The notes under the pieces are model-generated. The model had not been told where the DNA came from and made no database searches. It saw only the letters and a list, made by a program, of their open reading frames with translations. Both the position numbers and the translations under genes were made by a program. A stretch of 64,000 nt of DNA. Source: Dinoroseobacter sp013215265. Its GTDB lineage: Bacteria > Pseudomonadota > Alphaproteobacteria > Rhodobacterales > Rhodobacteraceae. Positions 18,097 through 26,766 of this stretch are shown in pieces. The stretch spans positions 2,666,001 to 2,730,000 of the forward strand of contig OY829366.1 of the NCBI GenBank assembly GCA_963691755.1. Direction: 5' to 3'. Position 1 is the first letter of the stretch. Each line of letters starts with the position of its first letter.

Positions 18097-18111
18097 GAAC
18101 AAAAATGGAAC
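18097..18111 (-). promoter_or_regulatory. Alphaproteobacterial SOS (LexA) box
   Basis: GAAC-AAAAATG-GAAC on the plus strand, which is GTTC-N7-GTTC on the minus strand. This direct repeat is the known LexA site of alphaproteobacteria such as Rhodobacter. Both half-sites and the 7-base spacer are exact. It is 12 bases ahead of the radical SAM start and 119 bases from the divergent corrinoid gene, so the radical SAM gene is the likely target. Confidence 0.75.
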
Positions 18112-18230
18112 ATCTACAAGTTGTGGTCGGGGACAGGATTGCCAATGTCGCAATCCAGCGGCTCGCAGCTTGACGGAACATTACATATGTCGAAAACCCG
18201 CGGCATACATCATTCACGGAGCCACGCCTC

Positions 18231-18935
18231 ATGTCCGACGAAGAAGACGATATCATCCTGTCTGAACTGCCAGATGATGAACTTGTCCAGCAGATGTTCG
18301 ATGACCTCTATGATGGTCTGAGAGAGGAAATCGAAGAAGGCGTTAACATCCTTCTCGAGCGTGGCTGGGAGCCCTACCGAATTCTCACTGAGGCGCTCGT
18401 AGGCGGCATGACGATCGTGGGGCACGATTTCCGTGATGGAATTCTCTTTGTGCCAGAAGTCCTTTTGGCGGCAAACGCGATGAAGGGTGGGATGGCAATC
18501 CTGAAGCCGCTCTTGGCCGAGACCGGCGCACCGCGCGTGGGTAAAATGGTTATCGGCACCGTGAAGGGCGACATTCATGACATCGGCAAGAACCTCGTGT
18601 CGATGATGATGGAAGGTGCTGGCTTCGAAGTGGTTGATCTTGGCATTAACACCGCAGCCGATGAATACCTCGAAGCGCTTGAAAACGAGCAGCCGGACAT
18701 CCTCGGCATGTCTGCGCTTCTCACCACCACCATGCCGTATATGAAAGTCGTGATCGATACGCTGATCGAAAAAGGCGTTCGCGACGACTACACGGTTCTC
18801 GTCGGTGGCGCGCCTTTGAACGAAGAGTTTGGCAAGGCCATTGGTGCGGACGCCTATTGCCGTGACGCAGCTGTTGCCGTGGAAACCGCGAAGCAATTTA
18901 TGGCGCGTAAGCACAACCAGTTGGCGGCCAGTTAA
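18231..18935 (+). CDS. Corrinoid-binding methyltransferase protein (B12 module of split methionine synthase)
   Basis: A 234-residue methyl-carrier protein: an acidic N-terminal helix, a cap domain (about residues 20-100) and a cobalamin-binding Rossmann domain. The B12 signature GDIHDIGKN is near residues 113-121, with the His that coordinates cobalt, followed by GLNI-type DLGINTAADEYLE and VLVGGAPLNEEF. It matches the middle module of MetH. It presumably receives methyl groups and passes them to the homocysteine methyltransferase at 15989. The separate methyltetrahydrofolate-binding module and a reactivation domain are not in the window. CGGAG lies 11 bases before the ATG. Confidence 0.92.
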   Translation: MSDEEDDIILSELPDDELVQQMFDDLYDGLREEIEEGVNILLERGWEPYRILTEALVGGMTIVGHDFRDGILFVPEVLLAANAMKGGMAILKPLLAETGAPRVGKMVIGTVKGDIHDIGKNLVSMMMEGAGFEVVDLGINTAADEYLEALENEQPDILGMSALLTTTMPYMKVVIDTLIEKGVRDDYTVLVGGAPLNEEFGKAIGADAYCRDAAVAVETAKQFMARKHNQLAAS

Positions 18936-19324
18936 CGAAGCCCTGTGGCGCTGGGGGACACACCCCAGCGCGGACTTCAATGGCAAGTGCCAGATTTTCG
19001 GCAAGAGACGAAACGGAAAAAGACATTTGAGACACCCGGCCTCTCTGGGCCGCGGGACCTGCCGATTGCGTCCATCTGCACCCACTTTACCATGTCATCC
19101 CAAGTGCAAAGCTTGGTTTTGCAAGTGACGAAAAACGATTGCGTGGACCGGGCCTTGGCATGGTAAGGATCGTGTCGCACAACAAGGTCGCTACAGCGCG
19201 CGCGCATGCACTCTCAAATGCAGTGATGTATATTGCCCCGCTGGCAATGGCCGAAACCAAGATTGCCCAGCATGGGGTGCTTGATCAAGTGGCGTAGACG
19301 CTCAGGCTAAGCTACACCGACCTT
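18936..19324. other. Gene-free stretch of 389 bases with one strong hairpin
   Basis: Right after the corrinoid gene, GCGCTGGGG (18948-18956) and CCCCAGCGC (18963-18971) form a 9-bp stem with a 6-base loop but no T-tract. A weaker CCAAG...CTTGG stem with TTTT follows near 19099-19119. Short open frames here show no family resemblance or ribosome site. The end must carry the promoter for the exporter gene at 19325. I see no riboswitch or RNA gene that I can name. Confidence 0.5.
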
Positions 19325-20212
19325 ATGACCCGATCCTCCGGCATGCCACCGCGAGATATCGTTCTCGTTCTTATTGTTGTTGTGGCGTTCGGATCGAACT
19401 TCACAGCAATGAAGTTCGTATTGGCTGAGATCCCCCCGTATCTTTTCACCGCTTTGAGAACTGGGATCTTGCTGCCAATTCTTTTCTTCTTGCCCAAACC
19501 GGATGTGCCCTGGCTTCGAATTATTGCTATCGGTGCCTTTATCCACGTCGGACAGTTCGGCCTTCTTTTCTCGGCTCTCGAAAAGGATGCAACGGCTGGT
19601 TTAGGATCGCTACTTATTCAGGCGCAAGTGCCGTTCACGATGCTGCTTGCTGCGCTTCTTTTCGGAGAGCGCATGCGCCTGCTGCAAGTGCTTGGGGTTG
19701 CAGTTGCGCTGTCCGGCTTGGGTATTTTTGCGCTTTCTGCCGGCGGGAACCTGTCACTTCTTGGGTTAGGCCTTATCCTTCTTGGGGCGCTGTCATGGGC
19801 CCTTGGCAATCTTGTTTTACGCAAAACACCCAGCGCCCATCCGATGACACTGCCTCTATGGGCAGGGGTTGTTCCATTAATCCCAATGACGCTTCTTTCA
19901 ATGACGTTTGAGAACCCTGCGCCCATTGCAGTTCTGTCAGAGGTCAGCCTGCAGGGATGGATGTCCGTCGCCTATGTGTCTGTCGCATCTGTGATTGTAG
20001 GCTACACACTTTGGTCGCTCCTCTTGTCCCGCCACCCCGCAGCCGATGTCACCCCATTTGCCCTCCTGATCCCGGTTGTAGGAATAGCAACAGCAGCTTT
20101 GATACTGGGAGAAACGCTGACACACTTCGAACTGGTCGGAACCGTAACAGTTTTCGCCGGTTTGACCCTCGCCGTACTTGGACCACGATGGCAGGATCGA
20201 CAGCATGGATGA
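19325..20212 (+). CDS. EamA/DMT-family transporter, ten membrane helices
   Basis: A 295-residue protein made of two EamA repeats, each of five helices, as in drug/metabolite exporters such as YdcZ/RhaT relatives. Family marks include FGSNFTAMKFVLAEIPPYLF in helix one to two and the second-repeat segment VASVIVGYTLWSLLLSRHPAADVTPF, with LGETLTHFELVGTVTVFAGL at the end. The substrate cannot be told from sequence; amino-acid or amine export is common. The DUF1638 gene overlaps its end by 8 bases, so the two are co-translated, though a functional link to methionine metabolism is only suggested by position. Confidence 0.9.
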   Translation: MTRSSGMPPRDIVLVLIVVVAFGSNFTAMKFVLAEIPPYLFTALRTGILLPILFFLPKPDVPWLRIIAIGAFIHVGQFGLLFSALEKDATAGLGSLLIQAQVPFTMLLAALLFGERMRLLQVLGVAVALSGLGIFALSAGGNLSLLGLGLILLGALSWALGNLVLRKTPSAHPMTLPLWAGVVPLIPMTLLSMTFENPAPIAVLSEVSLQGWMSVAYVSVASVIVGYTLWSLLLSRHPAADVTPFALLIPVVGIATAALILGETLTHFELVGTVTVFAGLTLAVLGPRWQDRQHG

Positions 20213-20828
20213 CCTAACACTGACGCATGAAGGTTTCGAACGCGCAGGAAACGGGCGTGTTCTGCTTTTGGCATGTGGCGCGCTTGCACGCGAGATCCTC
20301 GCCCTGATTGAGGCCAATCAATGGGCTCACCTGGACCTCCAGTGCCTGCCTGCAATCCTTCACAACAGCCCCGAAAAAATCCCCGATGCAGTAGAGACGG
20401 CCGTGAAGGCGCATCTGGGGTCTTATGACAACGTCTTTGTTGTCTATGCGGATTGCGGAACCGGGGGCATGCTGCAATCTCGCTGCGCCGAGCTTGGGGT
20501 AGAGATGCTCGAAGGACCCCATTGCTACAGTTTTTTTGAGGGCAACACGGCCTTTGAAGACCGAGACGAGATGACGGCGTTCTACCTGACCGATTTTCTG
20601 GTCCGCCAGTTTGATGCCTTCGTAATCAAGCCGCTTGGTCTCGACCGACATCCGCAATTGCGGGACATGTATTTCGGGAACTATACCAAGCTTGTCTATC
20701 AGGCCCAGACCGACGACCCGGATCTTGACCGAAAAGCCGAGGACTGCGCCAGGCAGTTGGGCTTGGCCTATGAACGACGGTTCACCGGCTACGGTGACCT
20801 GCAAACGGCCCTGGCAGCGATCGACTAG
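20205..20828 (+). CDS. DUF1638 protein, likely corrinoid/methionine-linked
   Basis: A 207-residue soluble protein of the DUF1638 family, starting at ATG 20205 (MDDLTLTHEG). Conserved-looking segments are LLLACGALAREIL near the start, the VVYADCGTGGML loop, LEGPHCYSFFEG and YLTDFLVRQFDAF. The cysteines in ACGA, DCG and PHCY could bind metal or a cofactor. Genes of this family tend to sit with corrinoid proteins and methyltransferases; I recall genetic data linking it to methionine synthase function in related bacteria, but cannot verify that here. It overlaps the exporter gene by 8 bases and the convergent sufE end by 4. Confidence 0.85.
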   Translation: MDDLTLTHEGFERAGNGRVLLLACGALAREILALIEANQWAHLDLQCLPAILHNSPEKIPDAVETAVKAHLGSYDNVFVVYADCGTGGMLQSRCAELGVEMLEGPHCYSFFEGNTAFEDRDEMTAFYLTDFLVRQFDAFVIKPLGLDRHPQLRDMYFGNYTKLVYQAQTDDPDLDRKAEDCARQLGLAYERRFTGYGDLQTALAAID

Positions 20829-21247
20829 GCCGCCGCGGCAGCTGTCTCACGAATGCGTTCCACCATCGCACGCAAGCCGTTGGAGCGTTGTGCAGACAAG
20901 TGATCGTTCAGGTCAAGACGTCCTAGCTCGGCAATAGGGTCAACCTTGCCAACCTCCGCAACCGTCCGGCCGTCGTAAAGCGCAATGAGCACCGCAATCA
21001 ACCCGCGTACGATCATCGCATCGCTTTCACCCCGAAAATGAAAAACGGCATCTGGCCCGTTGCCCTCTACCTTTGGCACAAGCCAAACCTGGCTCGCGCA
21101 CCCGTCAACCTTGGTAGCTGGGACTTTCAACGCCTCTTCCAGGGGGGGCATCGCCTTGCCCATATCGATCACGTGCCGATAGCGATCTTCCCAATCTTCC
21201 AAAAACTCGAAAGTCTCCGCAAGCTCGTCAAACTCTTCCTGCGCCAT
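20825..21247 (-). CDS. sufE: SufE family Fe-S cluster assembly protein
   Basis: A 140-residue SufE that takes persulfide sulfur from SufS and hands it to the SufBCD scaffold. The acceptor cysteine is in KVDGCASQVWLVP near residue 51, and the C-terminal LRAMVERIRETA is typical. The start is ATG 21247 (MAQEEFDELAETFEFL); the long upstream extension in the same frame is not family-like. The suf operon is not in the window, so this is a detached copy, as is usual in this family of bacteria. Convergent with DUF1638; their stops share CTAG. Confidence 0.92.
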   Translation of the reverse strand: MAQEEFDELAETFEFLEDWEDRYRHVIDMGKAMPPLEEALKVPATKVDGCASQVWLVPKVEGNGPDAVFHFRGESDAMIVRGLIAVLIALYDGRTVAEVGKVDPIAELGRLDLNDHLSAQRSNGLRAMVERIRETAAAAA

Positions 21248-21393
21248 TTCGGACCCCGCATGATCTGTTTCGCCTTGACCTAAGTCGTTGTCCCGACACG
21301 GTCCAGTGTGTTTCACCGTTTTCCAGCAGGCCTTTTCAAATGGAAGCGTCTGCGTTAGCCAAGAGAGAGGCACCCAGACGGAGACCTGAGCAG

Positions 21394-21846
21394 ATGAAAT
21401 CTCTGGTGACAGCAGCGCTGATCGCAACTTTGGTGGTGGCTGGGTGCAGCACCCGCCTCAATCCGTTCAACTGGTTTGGCGATGATGAAGAGACGATTGC
21501 GGCAGCTCCTGGCGAGTTTACAAACGATCCTCGCGATCTTGTTGCACAAGTGACAGCCCTTCGGATCGAGCGCGTGGTTGGCGGCGCTATCATCCACGCA
21601 ACCGGCCTGCCACCCGTCCAGGGGTACTGGCAAGCTGAGCTTGTGGCGCAAAATAACGAGTTGCCAAACCAAAGCGGGCAGCTTGTCTACGAATTCCGTG
21701 TATTTCCGCCGCTTTTGACGCGTCCAGCTTCATCGGTTCAATCTCGCGAGATACACGTGGCGCACTACGTCAGCGACGAGACCCTGTCAGGCACGCGCGG
21801 TATCACGGTTCTGGGTGACGGAAATTCAAGAACGTCCCGGCGGTAA
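21394..21846 (+). CDS. Predicted lipoprotein, 150 aa
   Basis: Starts at ATG 21394 with a lipoprotein signal peptide (MKSLVTAALIATLVVAGC) in which the lipobox LVVAGC places the acylated cysteine near residue 18. After a short acidic linker the body looks like a small beta-rich domain: ALRIERVVGGAIIHATGLPP, QGYWQAELVAQN and LVYEFRVFPP. The end is basic and disordered. I know similar proteins only as hypothetical lipoproteins in Rhodobacteraceae. GGAGA precedes the ATG at a somewhat long distance. An upstream in-frame start at 21340 would bury the signal peptide and is rejected. Confidence 0.75.
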   Translation: MKSLVTAALIATLVVAGCSTRLNPFNWFGDDEETIAAAPGEFTNDPRDLVAQVTALRIERVVGGAIIHATGLPPVQGYWQAELVAQNNELPNQSGQLVYEFRVFPPLLTRPASSVQSREIHVAHYVSDETLSGTRGITVLGDGNSRTSRR

Positions 21847-22115
21847 TCACGCAACGTGACTGACCGACATATTGCTTTATGGATCTGACTTTACATCCCT
21901 TTGGGACAGGCTCGGTTTATTAAATCGACCTAAGGTGAACGCTTAGATGCCCATCGCACGGAAGGTTGGAAGCGCAGTGCGGCAGGCTCTGTTTGCTCCA
22001 TAAACCTTCTTTTTATTTGTCGCGTTGGTGGACTCGGACAAACCGATAGGTAAGGTCGCGCCAGAAATGATGCGCAAAAAGCAGACCGCCACAGCCGCAT
22101 CTTGAAGGAGACGAC

Positions 22116-22547
22116 ATGGACATCCGTCCGATAACCGAGACATATTCAGTCAGCCCCCAGATTTCGGTCGAAGATGTGCAAACGCTTGCGGACAACGGCT
22201 TTACCACCGTGATCTGCAATCGGCCTGATGCTGAAATTCCGCCGTCGCATCATGCAGACGTGATCCAGCAAGCGGTGGAAGCGCTGGGCATGCGTTTTGT
22301 CGACATCCCGATCAATCCAGGTGGTCTTTCGCAAGACGTCATCGCGTCTCATAAAGAGGCGATAGATAGCTCCGAGGGTCCCGTTTTCGCCTATTGTGCG
22401 TCCGGCAATCGTTCGACTCTGATCTGGGCGCTGACCCAGGCCGGGCTTCAGCCGACGGATACGATCATTGCCGCAGGCGCTGCCCAAGGCTACGATGTCG
22501 AAATCCTTCGTGGGTTGATCAATATGATTGCGAGTCAAAGGTCCTGA
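22116..22547 (+). CDS. TIGR01244/DUF442 phosphatase or sulfurtransferase
   Basis: A 143-residue protein of the BLH-phosphatase family (DUF442, TIGR01244). It starts MDIRPITETYSVSPQISVED and has the loop VFAYCASGNRSTLIWAL near residues 88-104, a rhodanese/dual-specificity-phosphatase-like active site with Cys and Arg. In some bacteria this domain is fused to a persulfide dioxygenase-like hydrolase; here it is free. Either phosphatase or sulfur-transfer activity is possible. AAGGAG lies close before the ATG. Its last 13 bases overlap the convergent FliM-like gene. The 269 bases before it hold no supported gene. Confidence 0.85.
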   Translation: MDIRPITETYSVSPQISVEDVQTLADNGFTTVICNRPDAEIPPSHHADVIQQAVEALGMRFVDIPINPGGLSQDVIASHKEAIDSSEGPVFAYCASGNRSTLIWALTQAGLQPTDTIIAAGAAQGYDVEILRGLINMIASQRS

Positions 22548-23674
22548 ACAGAAGGCAAGTCCCGCACGATATCAGAGCTTTGGACATCTGATCTCGCCTC
22601 GTCATCACGGGGCGCTACCGCCTTTTCCACGACAAAACCAAGCGAATTTTGATCAAGTGTGGTTCTGGATCCTTCCGGCGCGGCAGCACTTTCGCGCTTT
22701 AAATCAACATGGTGTGCTATGTCTGGCTGCTTTGGCACAGTGCCCTTCAAACGTATAGCACGCGATCCGCTGATCTGACCCAGACGCCCGCGCAATTGTG
22801 GACCAGATCCCTTGGGTTCCAGTAACACGTTTTCCAAACACTGCTCAGGCAAGACGATCATACTCCCCTCTCTCAGTGCATTGATCTCATCAAGGCTAAT
22901 GGGCATCTTGTGCAAGATTGCTGTTAGCGCCGCCTGACTTTCCAAAACCGAGTTCCGGTAGTGCTGGGCCCATTCTGGCGCTTCGCGGGCACTAAATGCT
23001 GCGCCACTCGGAGAAGAGGCAGCAGGCTCAATACGGCGCACAGGAAACGCTACGAGGACTTCACCTGCGACGCGACCGCCTAGTTCCACAACGATGGTAA
23101 AACGGATCATTTCACCGGGTGGCATAGCAAGCAGCAAGGTGCGCGCAGTGGAAACCGGGTTCCCGATACTGTAGCCGGTAATGAGATCTCCTGTACCGGG
23201 GTCCTTTCGACCGCGCGCCGAAGACGCTGCGACTGCCCAACTCACCAAGAATAAGGTAAGGAAAGGACGCATCAACGCCGCTTGGATCGACGTTGCTGTC
23301 TTCTCGACGTCCTCATCCACTGCTTCAGATCTTGGCAGTACTCCGGTTGTGCGCAGCGAGGTGACAGCATCAACGACCGATGCATCCACCGCGATAACGC
23401 CCTGATCCCCTTCTGTGCTCAGCAACCCTGAGACAAGCGATTTAGAGGATAGAGACAGCCCAAGATCCGCCGGGATCCCAACATAAGCGCGAGCGACAGA
23501 TGTCACCATAACATCGCTGTCCAATGTCTTGCGACCAGCACGCGCCATGGCAAGCCGAATTGAATGTTCTTCTAAGACATCCATCGGTCCCTGCCCGGGA
23601 CGGCTTGCGCGTAGTTTGCGTGCAAGCAGGGACATCTCGCCAGCGGTTTGGACGCCAGAACTATCCTCTTCCAT
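22535..23674 (-). CDS. FliM/FliN-like flagellar motor C-ring protein (SpoA domain), orphan
   Basis: A 379-residue protein that fits FliM in outline: a middle domain resembling CheC/FliM (about residues 55-220, with ALMRPFLTLFL and RFTIVVELGGRVAGEVLVAFPVR in the expected order) and a C-terminal SpoA domain near 240-305 (ILHKMPISLDEINALREGSMIVLP). The C-terminal 75 residues are extra and look disordered. No EIDALL-type CheY-binding N-terminus is seen. No other flagellar gene is nearby, so it is a detached copy. GGAG lies 6 bases before the ATG. It may serve the motor or a different switch complex. Confidence 0.75.
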   Translation of the reverse strand: MEEDSSGVQTAGEMSLLARKLRASRPGQGPMDVLEEHSIRLAMARAGRKTLDSDVMVTSVARAYVGIPADLGLSLSSKSLVSGLLSTEGDQGVIAVDASVVDAVTSLRTTGVLPRSEAVDEDVEKTATSIQAALMRPFLTLFLVSWAVAASSARGRKDPGTGDLITGYSIGNPVSTARTLLLAMPPGEMIRFTIVVELGGRVAGEVLVAFPVRRIEPAASSPSGAAFSAREAPEWAQHYRNSVLESQAALTAILHKMPISLDEINALREGSMIVLPEQCLENVLLEPKGSGPQLRGRLGQISGSRAIRLKGTVPKQPDIAHHVDLKRESAAAPEGSRTTLDQNSLGFVVEKAVAPRDDEARSDVQSSDIVRDLPSVQDL

Positions 23675-23755
23675 CTGATCTCCATTCTGAAGGCAACACG
23701 ATTTCTCGCCTTAATCTTGATCAAGAATGTTGAAAATCAGTTAGCTTCAAGCGCC

Positions 23756-26443
23756 CTAAGCGGTCTCGAATACGCTCTCAAGTGGCATGGTCACACGGAA
23801 AGCACCGCCCTGCCGGTCGGGGAGATAGGAGATGCTACCACCAAGGCGCTCCATTATTTCTCGACTAATTGCCAGTCCAAGCCCAGCGCCGCCCGTACTG
23901 TTGGCCGCTTTATCGTCATCCAGCCGCGCAAATTTTTCGAAAATCACAGAGTGGCTGTCTTCTGGAATACCAGAGCCGTTATCAACAAAATCGATCTGAA
24001 TTTTCTCACGTAACGATCTAGTTTTGATGCTTAGTTCTGGATTGGCGTGATCACAGTATTTCGCAGCATTTGAAATCAGATTTATAAAGACCTGCGCAAG
24101 CCGCCCCGTGTCCGTGCGGACCACGAGGTTTTCGTTTTTGCTGTCGCGGTTGATGCTCAATTGCATGCCAGAGCCTGCGGCAGATGCGGCCGCCTGAGCG
24201 CGGTCCAGAACATCCCCCAAGCGTTCTTCTTGCGGATCCAATACGACTTGCCCATGTTCCAATACCGACAGGTCCAGCAGATCGTCGAGCAAACGTGTCA
24301 GTCGAATGCTTTCATCCTGTATAATGCGGGCGTATTTGCTCCTTGCTTCAGGCTCCAACTCGCCAGCCAGCAAAATTTCTGAAAACGCCCTGATTGAGGT
24401 CATGGGCGTGCGCAGCTCGTGGCTAATCTGGCTCAAGAACGCATCCTTCTGGATGGAAAGCTGGGTCAGCTTTTCATTCGCGCGCCACAGTTCTTGCGCC
24501 GTGGCCTGCAACTCGTCTGATTTCGCTTCAAGCTGCGTTGAATACTCCATGATCTGAGCAGTTTCATCTGCCACTGCCATCAGATCCGCAACAGAAACCG
24601 ACACACCGCCATGTACCTGCGCAATCATGGCGTGGGCTGTACCTGCCCCAACAGATCCAGACAGATTTATCTCTAATTCGCTGAGAAACTCCGGCGTTGG
24701 GTCAGGCAGATAGCCAATCTTTCCCTGATGCCGGGCCGTCTTCGTGAAAAGCTCTGTCGCCTCTTCAGGTCCAAGGATTCGTTGCGCCATGACCAACAGA
24801 TCTTCGGCTTCAGCAGCCCCCCCGGACCAAATACGCGGTGCGGAAGAATGTTCGAACACATTTACAAATTCCGCGCCCTGCAGTCGTTCCATCGGCGATG
24901 GGAAAGTTGCAAGGGAAACCGCCATGAACAGCCCTGTATTGACCACCATCGACCACAGCATGGCGTGCACCAGCGGATCCAGCCCGGTCAGACCAAACAA
25001 AGCCTCAGGGCGCATGAAGGAAAGACCGAAAGGGCCTTCGGCGAGCATGCTTGCCGAGAACACAGCATCCGGCCCAAAGCTCGGTAGGAAGAGCGCATAG
25101 GCCCAAACAAGAAATCCACCAACCAGACCAGCGGCCGCCCCGCGTCTTGTAGCGCCGCGCCAAAAGAGGCCTCCGATCAGCGCCGGAAACACCTGCGCAA
25201 CGCCAGCAAATGAGATCAGTCCAATCTTTGCGAGCGCAGCTGACCCACCTGAGAGCACATAGTACCCATATCCAAGCGCCAGGACCGCAGCGATAGCCAG
25301 GCGGCGAGAGTAGAGCACCACACGTCTCACATCCCCCGACACGCTTGCCCCACCGGCCTGAAGCGACAGCCAAATCGGCATGACGACGTGGTTCGATAAC
25401 ATCGTAGATAGGGCAATAGAGGCGACGATCACCATGGACGTTGCCGCCGAAAACCCGCCCAGGAAGGCCAATACGGCCAGCGTATTCTGTCCTTCGCTCA
25501 GCGGCAGTGTGAGAACAAACTGATCAGGGTTCGCCCCACTTGGCATGCTGCTAAGACCAACAACTGCAATCGGGATCACGAAAAGAGAGATCAGCATCAG
25601 GTAAAGCGGGAACGCCCAGCTTGCGGTCGCGAGATGTCGCTCATCTGAGTTTTCGACCACGAGAACCTGGAACATACGTGGCAGACAGATAATCGCCATC
25701 CCGGACAAAGCTGTCAGAACGATCCAACGTCCCCCCTCAACCTTCCAGGCAGAGATTGGTGAGGCGTCAATCTGCTGCAGCATCGGCCCAATACCACCCG
25801 CCATGCCCCACACCACAAACACGCCAACAGCAAGCAGTGCGAACAGCTTGACGACCGCCTCAACAGCAATCGCCATAACAACACCATGATGGCGTTCGTT
25901 CACATCTAGATTTCGTGTTCCAAATACAACCGTGAACACCGCCAGTCCGATCGCGGTCCAAAACGCCGTCGTATTTCCAGATGCCCCGCCAGTTCCACCG
26001 TCATTAAAAACCGCGACGGCAAGAGAAATAGATTGCAATTGCAATGCGATATAAGGCGTCGTCCCAATCACGGCGAGGATCGTCACCAAAATCCCCAAGC
26101 CGTTCGACTTACCATATCGCGAGGACAACAAGTCCGCGATTGAGGTCGCCCTTTGTGTGCGCCCGATTCGAACCAGTTTGCGCAAAAGCCACCACCAGCC
26201 GATGAAGACCAAAGTTGGACCAAGATAAATCGTGACGTATTCAAGTCCGGACCGCGCAGCAAAGCCAACTGCACCGTAAAACGTCCAGCCCGTACAGTAG
26301 ACAGACAGTGAAAGCGTGTAGATCAGCGGGGACCTCAACCACGCTGTCTTGCCGGCCCGCGCCCTGCGTTCAGCAGCGAATGCAACCAGAAACAGCATCC
26401 CAACGTAAAGGAGCGAAATCAGAACAAGGAGATCAAGCTGCAT
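23756..26443 (-). CDS. Sodium/solute symporter fused to STAC domain and histidine kinase
   Basis: An 895-residue hybrid. Residues 1 to about 500 form an SSS/SLC5 symporter with roughly 13 helices (for example TGWTFYGAVGFAARSGLEYV). Residues about 545-620 look like a STAC domain. After a coiled coil comes a kinase core with the phospho-histidine in SQISHELRTPMTSI near residue 675 and ATP-binding boxes VDNGSGIPEDS and GGAGLGLAIS. CbrA (histidine) and CrbS (acetate) have this plan, so it may sense or carry a small nutrient. Its ATG shares one base with the stop of the small membrane gene upstream (TGATG), and the receiver gene is two genes up in the same operon. Confidence 0.92.
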   Translation of the reverse strand: MQLDLLVLISLLYVGMLFLVAFAAERRARAGKTAWLRSPLIYTLSLSVYCTGWTFYGAVGFAARSGLEYVTIYLGPTLVFIGWWWLLRKLVRIGRTQRATSIADLLSSRYGKSNGLGILVTILAVIGTTPYIALQLQSISLAVAVFNDGGTGGASGNTTAFWTAIGLAVFTVVFGTRNLDVNERHHGVVMAIAVEAVVKLFALLAVGVFVVWGMAGGIGPMLQQIDASPISAWKVEGGRWIVLTALSGMAIICLPRMFQVLVVENSDERHLATASWAFPLYLMLISLFVIPIAVVGLSSMPSGANPDQFVLTLPLSEGQNTLAVLAFLGGFSAATSMVIVASIALSTMLSNHVVMPIWLSLQAGGASVSGDVRRVVLYSRRLAIAAVLALGYGYYVLSGGSAALAKIGLISFAGVAQVFPALIGGLFWRGATRRGAAAGLVGGFLVWAYALFLPSFGPDAVFSASMLAEGPFGLSFMRPEALFGLTGLDPLVHAMLWSMVVNTGLFMAVSLATFPSPMERLQGAEFVNVFEHSSAPRIWSGGAAEAEDLLVMAQRILGPEEATELFTKTARHQGKIGYLPDPTPEFLSELEINLSGSVGAGTAHAMIAQVHGGVSVSVADLMAVADETAQIMEYSTQLEAKSDELQATAQELWRANEKLTQLSIQKDAFLSQISHELRTPMTSIRAFSEILLAGELEPEARSKYARIIQDESIRLTRLLDDLLDLSVLEHGQVVLDPQEERLGDVLDRAQAAASAAGSGMQLSINRDSKNENLVVRTDTGRLAQVFINLISNAAKYCDHANPELSIKTRSLREKIQIDFVDNGSGIPEDSHSVIFEKFARLDDDKAANSTGGAGLGLAISREIMERLGGSISYLPDRQGGAFRVTMPLESVFETA

Positions 26444-26766
26444 CAGTCCTGCGCCTCCTGATCTTCGCTCCCTTTTCTGTCGCGATCATCGGCGTCGACC
26501 ATGTAGCGAACGATCATCGAACCGCTTAAAATCATCACGATCCAAACGCCAAACAGGAACAACCACATCGAACTGGTCGATCCCGCAACGTCTTGGGGAA
26601 TAAGCAGCGCGGGAACAAGCAAAAGAAAGCTGCCAAACACGGGCAAAACCCGTGCTGCATCGATCAGCCTGCGTCTACGATACGGCTGCCGTTGCAGAAA
26701 CAGTGTAGGACCGGTCGGTGCCTTGGGCCCTGTATCAAGACCTAGATTGGGCTTGGACTCAGGCAT
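26443..26766 (-). CDS. Small two-helix membrane protein of the symporter-kinase operon
   Basis: A 107-residue protein starting at ATG 26766, inside the last bases of the receiver gene (8-base overlap). After about 40 polar, basic residues (LQRQPYRRRRLID) two membrane helices follow (VFGSFLLLVPALLI and MWLFLFGVWIVMILSG), then a short acidic tail. I do not know a named family. The tight packing between receiver and symporter-kinase suggests it is a partner of the transporter part, comparable in position to the small DUF485 proteins beside ActP, though the sequence does not look like DUF485. Confidence 0.75.
   Translation of the reverse strand: MPESKPNLGLDTGPKAPTGPTLFLQRQPYRRRRLIDAARVLPVFGSFLLLVPALLIPQDVAGSTSSMWLFLFGVWIVMILSGSMIVRYMVDADDRDRKGSEDQEAQD

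Noticed and set aside
18945..19207. Several 60-100 codon frames between the corrinoid gene and the exporter
   Set aside because: Composition is unlike coding sequence here, no start signals, and frames overlap each other on both strands.
21930..22001. 23-codon minus-strand frame with AGAAGG before its ATG
   Set aside because: Too short and without known relatives; a ribosome-like site alone is not enough.
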